Source: Acinetobacter sp. ANC 4204
GTDB lineage: Bacteria; Pseudomonadota; Gammaproteobacteria; Pseudomonadales; Moraxellaceae
Direction of reading: 5' to 3'
Assembly (NCBI RefSeq): GCF_002135205.1
Contig: NZ_NEFZ01000008.1
Span: forward strand, 62,001 to 126,000
Length of the DNA: 64,000 nucleotides
Shown: positions 46,243-54,734 of the stretch, piece by piece
Position numbering within the stretch: position 1 is the stretch's first letter
How the letters are laid out: the number at the start of each line of letters is the position of its first letter
The notes under the pieces: generated by a model
Database searches by the model: none
The model's input: the letters and a program-made list of their open reading frames with translations, nothing else
Told to the model about the DNA's origin: nothing
Made by a program: the position numbers and the translations under genes

Positions 46243-46701
46243 TTATATATTTGCATACTGATTTTTAGTGGTTTCCATCACTAAAAAACTGGTGATGGAG
46301 GTAATACAAGGAATCGTCCCCAAAACATCCGTATGGAACTTTTTATACGCTTTAATATCTGCCACTTCTACTCTAAGTAAATACTCAACCGAGCCCGTAA
46401 TGGTATGACACTCGGTCACTTCATCCGCAACAGAAATCACATCCTCAAACTGAACCAAACTTTCTTTTGAGTGACAAGACAGCCCGATAGTCACATAAAC
46501 CGTTAAACCAATCCCCAAAAGCGAACGGTCAATCACCGCTTTATATCCGCGAATAATGCCTATTTTTTCTAGTTCTTGCACGCGTCGTAAACAGGCCGAG
46601 GCTGACAAACCCACGCGTTCTGCCAGTTTAATATTGGTTAAATGTGCATCGCGTTCAAGCTCACACAATATCTTTCGGTCCAAGCGGTCTAATTCAATCA
46701 T
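46243..46701 (-). CDS. Lrp/AsnC family transcriptional regulator
   Basis: 152 residues: N-terminal helix-turn-helix (LDRKILCELERDAHLTNIKLAERVGLSASACLRRVQELEKIGII) and a C-terminal RAM ligand domain (AITGSVEYLLRVEVAD region). It is divergent from a LysE-type exporter with 93 bases between, the classic regulator-exporter layout, so it probably controls the exporter in response to an amino acid. Confidence 0.92.
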   Translation of the reverse strand: MIELDRLDRKILCELERDAHLTNIKLAERVGLSASACLRRVQELEKIGIIRGYKAVIDRSLLGIGLTVYVTIGLSCHSKESLVQFEDVISVADEVTECHTITGSVEYLLRVEVADIKAYKKFHTDVLGTIPCITSITSFLVMETTKNQYANI

Positions 46702-46794
46702 TTATTGCATAAAATTCATTTTTAAAGATCAATATACAATCAAATTGTGCTAGATCAACAATAAAATAATATTTATTTTGACCTTTCAGCCATT

Positions 46795-47412
46795 ATGAAT
46801 ATGTCTCTCTTTGCACCTTATCTGCTGTTTTGTATTGTTATGACAAGCACACCTGGCCCTAATAATGCACTGGTCATACTGTCTGGTGCACGATTTGGAA
46901 TATATAAAACTGTACCGCTCATTCTTGGCATTGCCTTTGGGGTTGCCGTACAACTCTTCACCATTGGCATCGGATTGAACCAAATTTTCCTTACTCTGCC
47001 TCAGCTTCAATTTATTTTAGGTTTTATTGGTTTTATGTATATTCTTTGGCTTGCATGGAAAATTGCATCTAGTGGGCCACTCAACATCGAATTAGAGCAG
47101 AAACCCTCCATGGGCTTTCTGCAAGGTGCGTTATTTCAGTGGGTCAATCCCAAAGCATGGATCATCGCTATCAGCACAGTCTCGACTTATTTTGCTTTAA
47201 ATCCTCCTGTCAGCGAGATCATTTATGCCGCCCTGATTTTAATGTTGGTTTCGATTCCCTGCGTTGGCATTTGGGCGGTGAGTGGACTTTTCTTACGTCA
47301 GCATCTCATCAAACCTCAGTTTGCTTTTATCTTTAATATCACGATGGCAATTGCCTTGCTGGTCTCTGTTTTACCTACTGCATTGCGATTGATGAGTAGT
47401 TTAACGCCATGA
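46795..47412 (+). CDS. LysE/RhtB family amino-acid exporter
   Basis: 205 residues with about six hydrophobic segments and the family signature STPGPNNALVILSGARFG near 18-36, followed by the glycine-rich GIAFGVAVQL. Members export amino acids such as lysine, threonine or homoserine lactone. Faces the divergent Lrp-type regulator gene. Confidence 0.9.
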   Translation: MNMSLFAPYLLFCIVMTSTPGPNNALVILSGARFGIYKTVPLILGIAFGVAVQLFTIGIGLNQIFLTLPQLQFILGFIGFMYILWLAWKIASSGPLNIELEQKPSMGFLQGALFQWVNPKAWIIAISTVSTYFALNPPVSEIIYAALILMLVSIPCVGIWAVSGLFLRQHLIKPQFAFIFNITMAIALLVSVLPTALRLMSSLTP

Positions 47413-47464
47413 GCATATAAAAATCCCTACACATGGCTACAACGCATACATAAACCACTCCAAC

Positions 47465-47492
47465 AAAAAAGCCCGATCTTTCAATCGGGCTA
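47465..47492 (-). terminator. Terminator of rarA
   Basis: AGCCCGAT and ATCGGGCT form the stem; on the minus strand TTTTTT follows, so it ends rarA transcription. Confidence 0.85.
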
Positions 47493-47495
47493 TGT

Positions 47496-48770
47496 TTACT
47501 GTTGTTGCTGCTGTTGTTGCCAACGTCGCTGTTGTAAGCGCTCTCCTTCAACCTCACGCTTATTGCGTGCTGACTCATATAGCTTGGTGCCTTTCAGTTC
47601 AGGTGGTAAATACTCTTGCATCACAAAATGCTCTGGATAGTTGTGTGGATACAAGTAGTCGACACCATAGCCCTGCTCTTTCATCAACTTAGTTGGTGCA
47701 TTTCTTAAATGCAACGGCACAGGTAAATTTGCCGTTTTTTCAGCCAAATCTAAGGCTTTATTGATTGCAAGATATGTACTATTACTTTTTGCACTGGTCG
47801 CCAAATACACCGCACACTGCCCTAAAATAATTCGGCACTCTGGCATACCCACAGCTTGAACAGAGCGGAAGCATTCGCCCGCCAGAAGTAAAGCATTCGG
47901 GTTTGAGTTGCCAATATCCTCAGAGGCAGCAATCAACATACGACGTGCAATAAAAACGGGATCTTCTCCGCCTTTGAGCATGCGTGCCATCCAATATAAA
48001 GTAGCATCAGGGTCACTGCCACGAATCGACTTGATAAAAGCCGACACCAAATCATAGTGCTGCTCACCCGATTTGTCATAACGGGCAATATTTTGCTGTG
48101 CAACTTTGACCACCATTGCATTGGTCACGATATTTTCAACGTCTGGCTCGAAAGTTCCTGCAATCAACTCAATAAGATTCAAAGCTTTACGTGCATCACC
48201 TGCGGCAAATTGCACCAAAGCTTCAAATTCTTCGATCTGAATGTAGCGCTCTTTTAAAAATTTGTCGTTCTTAATCGCTTGTAATAATAAAGTTTGAATC
48301 GCATCAGCATCGAGTGCATTTAAGGTATAGACCTGACAACGTGACAGTAGCGCGCTGTTCACTTCAAAAGATGGATTTTCTGTGGTGGCGCCAATGAGGG
48401 TAATTTTGCCTTTCTCCACAGCATTCAGTAGCGCGTCTTGCTGTGATTTGTTAAAACGATGAATTTCGTCAATAAACACCACGGGTGGCATTAAGTCCCC
48501 GCCATCGGCAATGATCTCACGGAGTTCTTTGACCCCCGTATTGAGTGCAGATAGACTGACAAACGGTCGGTCGATCGCTTGTGCCAACAGTAAAGCAATC
48601 GTGGTTTTCCCCACCCCAGGTGGTCCCCAAAAAATAATAGATGGCAAATGTCCTTGATCAATCATTTGACGGAGCGGTGCCTGCTCACCCAATAAGTGAT
48701 CCTGCCCAATAATTTCAGACAAATCACGCGGGCGTAAACGTTCAGGCAGTGGAATATTGCTATCGGACAT
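47496..48770 (-). CDS. rarA: Replication-associated recombination protein A
   Basis: An AAA+ ATPase of the RarA/MgsA/WRNIP1 family that acts at stalled forks. 424 residues with Walker [11 protein letters not shown] near 49, Walker [11 protein letters not shown] near 97, sensor 1 [12 protein letters not shown] near 130, and the C-terminal tetramerisation region. The protein ends in seven Gln ([10 protein letters not shown]), coded by a CAA/CAG run at 47500-47520. In many gammaproteobacteria rarA follows lolA; lolA is not beside it here. Confidence 0.93.
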   Translation of the reverse strand: MSDSNIPLPERLRPRDLSEIIGQDHLLGEQAPLRQMIDQGHLPSIIFWGPPGVGKTTIALLLAQAIDRPFVSLSALNTGVKELREIIADGGDLMPPVVFIDEIHRFNKSQQDALLNAVEKGKITLIGATTENPSFEVNSALLSRCQVYTLNALDADAIQTLLLQAIKNDKFLKERYIQIEEFEALVQFAAGDARKALNLIELIAGTFEPDVENIVTNAMVVKVAQQNIARYDKSGEQHYDLVSAFIKSIRGSDPDATLYWMARMLKGGEDPVFIARRMLIAASEDIGNSNPNALLLAGECFRSVQAVGMPECRIILGQCAVYLATSAKSNSTYLAINKALDLAEKTANLPVPLHLRNAPTKLMKEQGYGVDYLYPHNYPEHFVMQEYLPPELKGTKLYESARNKREVEGERLQQRRWQQQQQQQ

Positions 48771-48868
48771 AGGACTAAGACTTAAATGCGTTCATCGAAT
48801 GCTTATGTTATGGCAAATTCAGGTAAATGACACAAGCTTTTCATGCAATTTCACGCCGCTTTTCTCCG

Positions 48869-49321
48869 CTAGCGAACCCAACGCACAATATAGTCTTCGA
48901 TCTCTTCTTGATTGATCTCATCTTCAGAAATACAGCGTCCCGCCGCAGACTTTTTGGCTTTTAGAATGCTCTCACGTGAACCCGTGTTCAGATAGTGCCA
49001 TCTGGGTAAATTTTTACCTTCATGTAAACGACGATAGGCACAGCTCGGTGGTAACCAATGAATCGTGTCTAAAAGTTCGGGGGTGAGCTGGATACAATCG
49101 GGTACATGCTGCTTGCGGTTGGGGTAATCACAACAACTGGCCGTTTGGCAATCCAACAGCTTACAAGACACTTTGGTATAGGCGACTTCCTGACTTTCCT
49201 CATCTTCAAGTTTCACCAAACAACACAGACCACAACCATCACACAGCGCCTCCCACTCTGCTGGATGTAACTCAGCAAGGGTATAATGCTTCCAAAACTC
49301 TGGGCGTAATTCGTGTGCCAT
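48869..49321 (-). CDS. YcgN family cysteine-cluster protein
   Basis: About 150 residues from the ATG at 49321. Cysteine motifs CDGCGLCCLVKL near 27-40 and SCKLLDCQTASCCDYPNR near 55-72, with a later CAYR, define the UPF0260/YcgN family. The cysteines probably hold zinc or an iron-sulfur cluster; function is unproven. A TATAAT-like element lies 28 bases upstream (49349-49354), which argues against the longer start at 49363. Confidence 0.85.
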   Translation of the reverse strand: MAHELRPEFWKHYTLAELHPAEWEALCDGCGLCCLVKLEDEESQEVAYTKVSCKLLDCQTASCCDYPNRKQHVPDCIQLTPELLDTIHWLPPSCAYRRLHEGKNLPRWHYLNTGSRESILKAKKSAAGRCISEDEINQEEIEDYIVRWVR

Positions 49322-49522
49322 GGGGGCTGCCAATAAACTCAATGACCTATTATAACCGATCATCAGCTTAGTTTTTAGCGTCAGATCATTTTCAAGATTT
49401 ACATCATATTCATAAACTTAAAATAAAAACAGAACATTTTTTAAACAAAAGCAACACAGTGAGTTTGAAGGATCTTTTTATACTCAATAAGTGATCAATA
49501 AAAACATCTATGGAGAAGAGCT

Positions 49523-49681
49523 ATGTTTCGTTGGGCGATTATTTTTGCAGTGATTGCACTGATTGCAAGTTTACTTGGCTTTGGTGGTGTCGCAGGTTTA
49601 TCGAAAGACTTTGCAATTATTTTATTAGTGATTGCAGTCATACTTGCTATTGTCGGCTTCTTGTCCCGTGGCAAAGTATAG
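49523..49681 (+). CDS. DUF1328 small membrane protein
   Basis: A 52-residue protein, below most length cut-offs. Sequence starts [22 protein letters not shown] and continues with a second hydrophobic segment ending [10 protein letters not shown]. Two membrane segments with a [13 protein letters not shown] turn are the DUF1328 (YtjA) pattern. Ribosome site GGAG lies upstream and a strong terminator follows, so it is a single-gene transcript. Members are often induced by stress; the role is unknown. Confidence 0.88.
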   Translation: MFRWAIIFAVIALIASLLGFGGVAGLSKDFAIILLVIAVILAIVGFLSRGKV

Positions 49682-49703
49682 GGAGCTTAAATGCTTCACT
49701 GAC

Positions 49704-49733
49704 AAAAAAGAAGGAATGATTTCCTTCTTTTTT
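49704..49733 (+). terminator. Terminator of the DUF1328 gene
   Basis: AAAAAGAAGGAA pairs with TTCCTTCTTTTT around TGAT. Confidence 0.88.
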
Positions 49734-49850
49734 CGTTATGGCATTGAAAAAATAATTTCTCACATTTCTTCTACAAATCAGGCTGTTTTTCAAATCCTTG
49801 TAAAAGTTTTTATGCTTTAATCAGAACATATTATCTAACAGGATTTGAGC

Positions 49851-50591
49851 ATGACGATCAGTATTCAAACTCGGGAAATTCAATATAACACAGCAGATGG
49901 ACAACGCTTAGTCGGTTATTTTGCAGCACCCAATGGCCAAACACCCCATGCAGGAATCATTGTTGCACCCGAATGGTGGGGTCGAAATGAATATACTGAA
50001 CAACGTGCTCGCGAACTAGCTGAACATGGTTATGCTGCTCTGGCGATTGATATGTACGGCGACAAAAAAGTCACCACTGATGCCAAGCAAGCCTATGAAT
50101 GGATGATGCAAACTTTTGCCGATGCAGACACCATCGTCAACCGTGCTCAAGCAGGTTTAGAGACGCTTGCAGCCCAGCCTGAAGTGAATGCCGATCAACT
50201 GGCGGCCATTGGTTTTTGTTATGGTGGTAAAGTGGTTTTAGACTTGGCACGTTCTGGTGCTCCACTCAAAGCTGTCGCAACCTTCCATGCAACTTTGGCA
50301 CCGAAAGCCCCTGCGGTCGAAGGTCAAATTCAAGGTGAAATTTTAGTTTTACATGGTGAGTTAGACAGCATGGTCACCTTGGATGATGTTGCAAGCTTCC
50401 GTGAAGAAATGCATGCAGCGAAAGTAAATCATGAAGTCATTATTTTTGAAGATGCGAAGCATGGCTTTAGTAATCCGTTAGCCGATGAACGTGCCAAAGC
50501 CAATGGTGTAGACTTGGGCTATAACCCTGAAGCCGAAAGACAGGGTCTTGAAGCAATGTATGACTTGCTAGAACGCAATCTCAGTGCTTAA
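49851..50591 (+). CDS. Dienelactone hydrolase family protein
   Basis: 246 residues from the ATG at 49851 (AGGA site); an in-frame TTG two codons upstream is less likely. Alpha/beta hydrolase with Cys nucleophile Cys123 in GFCYGGK, Asp in HGELDSMV and His in AKHGFSN, the dienelactone hydrolase triad. No aromatic ring-cleavage genes are nearby, so a general carboxymethylenebutenolidase-like esterase is as much as can be said. Confidence 0.88.
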   Translation: MTISIQTREIQYNTADGQRLVGYFAAPNGQTPHAGIIVAPEWWGRNEYTEQRARELAEHGYAALAIDMYGDKKVTTDAKQAYEWMMQTFADADTIVNRAQAGLETLAAQPEVNADQLAAIGFCYGGKVVLDLARSGAPLKAVATFHATLAPKAPAVEGQIQGEILVLHGELDSMVTLDDVASFREEMHAAKVNHEVIIFEDAKHGFSNPLADERAKANGVDLGYNPEAERQGLEAMYDLLERNLSA

Positions 50592-50664
50592 CTAGAGACG
50601 AGCAAGCAAATATCACTTGCTCATATCCAGTAAGATAGATAATTAGATTTTAGAGGAGATAACA

Positions 50665-51027
50665 ATGACTGAGACCCAATGCCAATATTGTAATTTTGAT
50701 GAATTTGATGTGCTTGATAAAAACGAGTTTGGGGTGATTTTACCCGAACCCAATGCGCTCTCTAAAGGTCATTGCGTCATTATCCCTCTACGCCATATCA
50801 GTTCATTCTTTGATATCACTGACAAAGAACGTAAGAGCTTAATGTCTTTGTTAGAACTGGCACGTAATGAACTCCAATTGCGCCATCAACCGTCAGGTTT
50901 CCATATTGGGTTTAATGATGGTGAAATATTTGGAAATGTGTCTGAACACCTGCATATTCATATTATTCCACGCTATAAAGACCAAGAGCTCAAACTCGAT
51001 GCACGCTGGGGCATGACACACGACTAA
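50665..51027 (+). CDS. HIT family protein
   Basis: 120 residues with the histidine triad HLHIHIIPRY near 92 and the opening CQYCNFDEFDVLDKN of HIT nucleotide hydrolases. These split nucleoside phosphoramidates or dinucleoside polyphosphates. Preceded by an AGAGGAG ribosome site and followed by a terminator. Confidence 0.9.
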   Translation: MTETQCQYCNFDEFDVLDKNEFGVILPEPNALSKGHCVIIPLRHISSFFDITDKERKSLMSLLELARNELQLRHQPSGFHIGFNDGEIFGNVSEHLHIHIIPRYKDQELKLDARWGMTHD

Positions 51028-51042
51028 ATGCTCATTTGATCA

Positions 51043-51066
51043 ATGGCGCTTCGGCGCCATTTTTTA
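51043..51066 (+). terminator. Terminator after HIT gene
   Basis: ATGGCGC-TTCG-GCGCCAT with a UUCG tetraloop, followed by TTTTTAT. Confidence 0.9.
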
Positions 51067-51133
51067 TAGGCAAAATACCTGCGTATAAAAGACATTCCGT
51101 TATACTAAGTCGAATTTTTTGTTTGTGCTTCAG

Positions 51134-52168
51134 ATGTCTCCTTTCTCTTTTTCAGATGCGTTACTGACTTGGTTCGATGTTCATGGTCGACATGACCTAC
51201 CATGGCAAGTGGCCGATGACCCCTACAAAGTTTGGGTGTCTGAAATTATGCTACAACAGACCCAAGTCAAAACCGTACTGCAATATTTCGAGCGTTTTAT
51301 CGAACGCTTCCCAACGGTTGAAACTTTAGGGACAGCATCATGGGATGAGGTCGCACCTTACTGGGCAGGTCTCGGCTACTACGCACGCGCGCGTAATCTG
51401 CATAAAGCGGCTAGTATTGTGGCACGCCATGGTGCTTTTCCTCAAACCTTGGAAGGATGGATTGAACTGCCCGGTATTGGACCCTCTACCGCAGGGGCAC
51501 TGATGTCTTTGGGTTTACGTCAGTACGGCGTCATTATGGATGGTAATGTAAAGCGCGTTCTCGCACGTTTTTTTGCTATTGATGACGACCTGAGTAAACC
51601 CGCGCATGAGCGTAGCATGTGGCAACTGGCTGACGAACTTTGCCCAAATGAACGTAACCATGACTACACCCAAGCCATCATGGATTTGGGGGCAACCGTC
51701 TGTACACCGAAAAAACCGTTGTGCCTCTACTGTCCCATGCAGCAACACTGTAAAGCCCATGCACAAGGGCTAGAAACGGAATTACCCTTTAAAAAACCCA
51801 AAAAAGCTGTCCCAATAAAGTCGGCTCAAGTATTGGTGCTGCGTCATCACAATCAATGGCTGTGGCAACAACGCCCCAATAGTGGACTGTGGGGCGGTTT
51901 ATGGTGTTTACCTATTTTTGAAAACTGTGATGCACTCACGCAACTGTGCCAAAGTCTAGGATTAAAACAAGTCTCGCAACGCGCTGAAATTTCGCATAGT
52001 TTCACCCATTTCACTTGGCAACTGGAAGCACTTTGCTTTGAAGTCGATGCCGATCAACTCGAACATTTAAGTATTGAACTGGCAGGCATGTGGTTCGATG
52101 TACAAAATGTCACAGAAATGGGCATCCCAACCGCCATGAAAAAATTGATCTCAGCAATTCAACTGTGA
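51134..52168 (+). CDS. mutY: Adenine DNA glycosylase
   Basis: Removes adenine mispaired with 8-oxoguanine. 344 residues from the ATG at 51134. Catalytic Glu37 (SEIMLQQTQV) and Asp136 (IMDGNVKR), helix-hairpin-helix LPGIGPSTAGAL near 112, the 4Fe-4S ligands Cys190, Cys197, Cys200 and Cys206, and a C-terminal NUDIX-like domain (QWLWQQRPNSGLWGGLWCLP) that reads the 8-oxoG. First of a repair-containing run of rightward genes. Confidence 0.95.
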   Translation: MSPFSFSDALLTWFDVHGRHDLPWQVADDPYKVWVSEIMLQQTQVKTVLQYFERFIERFPTVETLGTASWDEVAPYWAGLGYYARARNLHKAASIVARHGAFPQTLEGWIELPGIGPSTAGALMSLGLRQYGVIMDGNVKRVLARFFAIDDDLSKPAHERSMWQLADELCPNERNHDYTQAIMDLGATVCTPKKPLCLYCPMQQHCKAHAQGLETELPFKKPKKAVPIKSAQVLVLRHHNQWLWQQRPNSGLWGGLWCLPIFENCDALTQLCQSLGLKQVSQRAEISHSFTHFTWQLEALCFEVDADQLEHLSIELAGMWFDVQNVTEMGIPTAMKKLISAIQL

Positions 52169-52255
52169 CATAGTGATGTCATCAATTTGATTGATGATAA
52201 AACTTAAAATGAGATCACTTTAAAATGAGATCACAGAGATAAGAAAGGATTGTTC

Positions 52256-52810
52256 GTGCGTTATTGTTTGCCTCGCATTTCTGCCATGAGCAGTCTAAGT
52301 ATTCTTCTCCTTTTACTTGCTGCTTGTCGTACCACCCCCCCTGTGCCCAGCGGTAGCCAATTACCCGCAGCTCAAGTTCAGCAGCTTAAAAATATGCGTT
52401 TAGCCCAACAATTCCCGGTACCAGTTCAGGGCATCAAACGTCATGCGCTCAAAGACACTTGGGGTGCCTCACGCAGCAGTGGACGAACGCATGAAGGCAT
52501 CGACATTTTGGCACCAAAGGGAACCAAAGTTTTTTCCGCCACAGAAGGCCTAGTCGCGGACTTACGTAATAACAATTTGGGTGGTAAAGTGGTTTGGATT
52601 ATGGGACCCGCTGGCACATGGCATTATTATGCTCACCTTGATGATCATAAACGTGGTTTAAAGGTCGGAGACTATGTTAAAAAAGGCGATGTGATTGGCT
52701 ATGTTGGCAACACAGGCAATGCACGATACACCGCCCCACATTTACATTATGGACTGTATTTACAAGGCAAAGGTCGTGGTGCAGTAAATCCCTATCCTTA
52801 TTTACGTTAA
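52256..52810 (+). CDS. M23 family metallopeptidase lipoprotein
   Basis: A LytM-domain envelope protein. From the GTG at 52256 (AAAGGA upstream) it has 184 residues with a lipoprotein signal ending LLAAC. Zinc ligands are in HEGIDILAP and HLHYG, with HYYAHLD between, so the active site looks complete. It probably cuts peptidoglycan cross-links or peptide stems at the outer membrane. A TTG two codons upstream is possible. Confidence 0.87.
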   Translation: MRYCLPRISAMSSLSILLLLLAACRTTPPVPSGSQLPAAQVQQLKNMRLAQQFPVPVQGIKRHALKDTWGASRSSGRTHEGIDILAPKGTKVFSATEGLVADLRNNNLGGKVVWIMGPAGTWHYYAHLDDHKRGLKVGDYVKKGDVIGYVGNTGNARYTAPHLHYGLYLQGKGRGAVNPYPYLR

Positions 52811-52825
52811 CTTTAGGAATTTTTC

Positions 52826-53071
52826 ATGTCAGAAGCGTTGATCAACCGTCTGGTCGAATTTGCTGAATCAGGCAATCAACAAAAAATTATCTTGGCAGGA
52901 CAAAGCCACCAAGGCTGGATCATGGAAATTACTGAAGATGCACTCTTAATCAGCACTGGATTTGCAGAAAAGACCGGAAAAGATGTTTGGATTAACTTCT
53001 CCGAGCTCGAACACGCCCAATTATTTTATTGGGATAATCAACTCGATCAATGGGCAACGTTTACCCTATAA
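52826..53071 (+). CDS. Conserved-looking small protein of unknown function
   Basis: 81 residues, acidic, no signal or membrane segment. Opening MSEALINRLVEFAESGNQQKIIL, then a predicted beta-rich part ending QLDQWATFTL. Good TAGGA ribosome site and tight spacing (15 and 21 bases) to the M23 peptidase and tag genes make it real. I do not recognise the family. Confidence 0.68.
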   Translation: MSEALINRLVEFAESGNQQKIILAGQSHQGWIMEITEDALLISTGFAEKTGKDVWINFSELEHAQLFYWDNQLDQWATFTL

Positions 53072-53092
53072 ATAAAAAAGGAGCATTTCCAG

Positions 53093-53647
53093 ATGACCAC
53101 TCAACGCTGCGGATGGTGCTCCTCAGACCCGCTCTACATCGACTACCATGATCATGAGTGGGGTAAACCACTACATGATGAAAAGCAGCTCTTTGCGATG
53201 CTCTGCCTCGAAGGTCAACAAGCGGGGCTGTCATGGATTACCGTCCTGAAAAAACGTGAACACTACCATCGCCATTTTTTCCAGCATTCCATCGAGCAAA
53301 TTGCAAGTTTTAGCGAAGCAGACTTAGCCACTAAAGTCCAAGACGCAGGGCTAATCCGGCATATCGGAAAACTCACTGCGATTCGTGACAATGCGATTGC
53401 ATGGGTTGCACTGAAACAACAAGGCATCAACCCTGTGGAATGGCTCTGGAACTTTGTCGAGCAACATGCCATCCACAATGATGTTCCTGACTACCGCACA
53501 GCACCTGCACAAACACCTCAAAGCCAAAGCATGTCAAAAGCACTGAAAAAACAGGGCTTCAAGTTTGTTGGCCCGACCACCTGTTATGCCTTTATGCAAG
53601 CGGTCGGCATGGTCAATGATCATGAAAATGGCTGTCATTTTAAATAA
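53093..53647 (+). CDS. tag: DNA-3-methyladenine glycosylase I
   Basis: Removes 3-methyladenine from alkylated DNA. 184 residues with RCGWCSSDPLYIDYHDHEWG at the start (zinc Cys and His), the LEGQQAGLSWITVLKKRE segment, and FKFVGPTTCYAFMQAVGMVNDH near the end, all Tag signatures. AAAAGGAG ribosome site. Second DNA glycosylase in this cluster. Confidence 0.94.
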   Translation: MTTQRCGWCSSDPLYIDYHDHEWGKPLHDEKQLFAMLCLEGQQAGLSWITVLKKREHYHRHFFQHSIEQIASFSEADLATKVQDAGLIRHIGKLTAIRDNAIAWVALKQQGINPVEWLWNFVEQHAIHNDVPDYRTAPAQTPQSQSMSKALKKQGFKFVGPTTCYAFMQAVGMVNDHENGCHFK

Positions 53648-53680
53648 AACCATCTCAAACGATAAATAAGGACACCGAAT

Positions 53681-54703
53681 ATGACTGACAACACCATTCG
53701 TGCCTATGCGGCGATGCAAGCAGGCGAGGCCTTACAACCCTATCAATTCGATGCAGGCGAACTGCAAGCACATCAAGTTGAAGTGCAGGTGGAATATTGT
53801 GGACTGTGTCATTCTGATGTTTCGGTCATCAATAATGACTGGAATTCATCGGTCTACCCTGTGGTTGCAGGCCATGAAATTATTGGTACTATCATTCGCT
53901 TAGGCTCAGAGGCCAAAGGCTTAAAACTGGGGCAACGCGTAGGTATCGGTTGGACCGCTGAAAGTTGTCAACACTGTGACCCATGTGTGTCGGGGCAGCA
54001 GGTGCTCTGTACAGGCGGTTCAACAGCAACCATCGTAGGGCATGCAGGTGGTTTTGCCAACAAAGTTCGGGCAGGTTGGCAGTGGATTATTCCCTTACCT
54101 GAAGATCTGGACCCTGAGTCAGCAGGGCCTTTGCTGTGTGGCGGGATTACTGTTTTTGATCCAATTTTAAAGCACCAAATTCAAGCTATTCACCATGTTG
54201 GTGTGATTGGCATTGGTGGGCTTGGCCATATGGCGATTAAGCTTCTGAAAGGATGGGGCTGTGAAATTACGGCATTCACGTCCAATTTAGACAAAGCTGA
54301 AGAGCTCAAGGCTATGGGGGCAGACCATGTCGTAAATAGCCGAGATGTGGATGCACTTAAAGCGCAAAGAGGCAAATTCGATCTGTTGCTCAGTACGGTG
54401 AATGTCACGCTCAATTGGCAAGCATATTTAGCCACACTTGCTCCGAATGGTACGGTACATATGTTGGGACTGCCCTTAGAACCGATGCAAATTTCTGCGG
54501 GTAGTCTAATTGGTGGAGCCAAATCTATCACAGGTTCACCGACAGGATCTCCTGCGGCATTACGCCAACTCCTCAAGTTCGCTGCACGTAAAAATATTGC
54601 GCCACAAATTGAACTGTATCCCATGTCGCAGTTAAATGAAGCGCTGGAACGTTTACATTCAGGGCAAGCACGTTATCGTATTGTCCTCAAAGCCGACTTT
54701 TAA
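53681..54703 (+). CDS. Zinc-dependent alcohol dehydrogenase (YahK/CAD-type)
   Basis: 340-residue medium-chain dehydrogenase. Catalytic zinc site CGLCHSDV near 44 and GHEIIG near 67; structural zinc cysteines CQHCDPCVSGQQVLC near 97-111; cofactor site GVIGIGGLGHMAIKL near 178, with a downstream loop (TSNLDKAEEL) that suggests NADPH. The group acts on aromatic and aliphatic aldehydes. Terminator follows immediately. Confidence 0.9.
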   Translation: MTDNTIRAYAAMQAGEALQPYQFDAGELQAHQVEVQVEYCGLCHSDVSVINNDWNSSVYPVVAGHEIIGTIIRLGSEAKGLKLGQRVGIGWTAESCQHCDPCVSGQQVLCTGGSTATIVGHAGGFANKVRAGWQWIIPLPEDLDPESAGPLLCGGITVFDPILKHQIQAIHHVGVIGIGGLGHMAIKLLKGWGCEITAFTSNLDKAEELKAMGADHVVNSRDVDALKAQRGKFDLLLSTVNVTLNWQAYLATLAPNGTVHMLGLPLEPMQISAGSLIGGAKSITGSPTGSPAALRQLLKFAARKNIAPQIELYPMSQLNEALERLHSGQARYRIVLKADF

Positions 54704-54709
54704 ACGATG

Positions 54710-54734
54710 AGCGCCTCAAAAGAGGCGCTTTTTA
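54710..54734. terminator. Bidirectional terminator between adh and mocR-type gene
   Basis: AGCGCCTC and GAGGCGCT pair around AAAA, followed by TTTT; genes on both sides converge. Confidence 0.85.
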
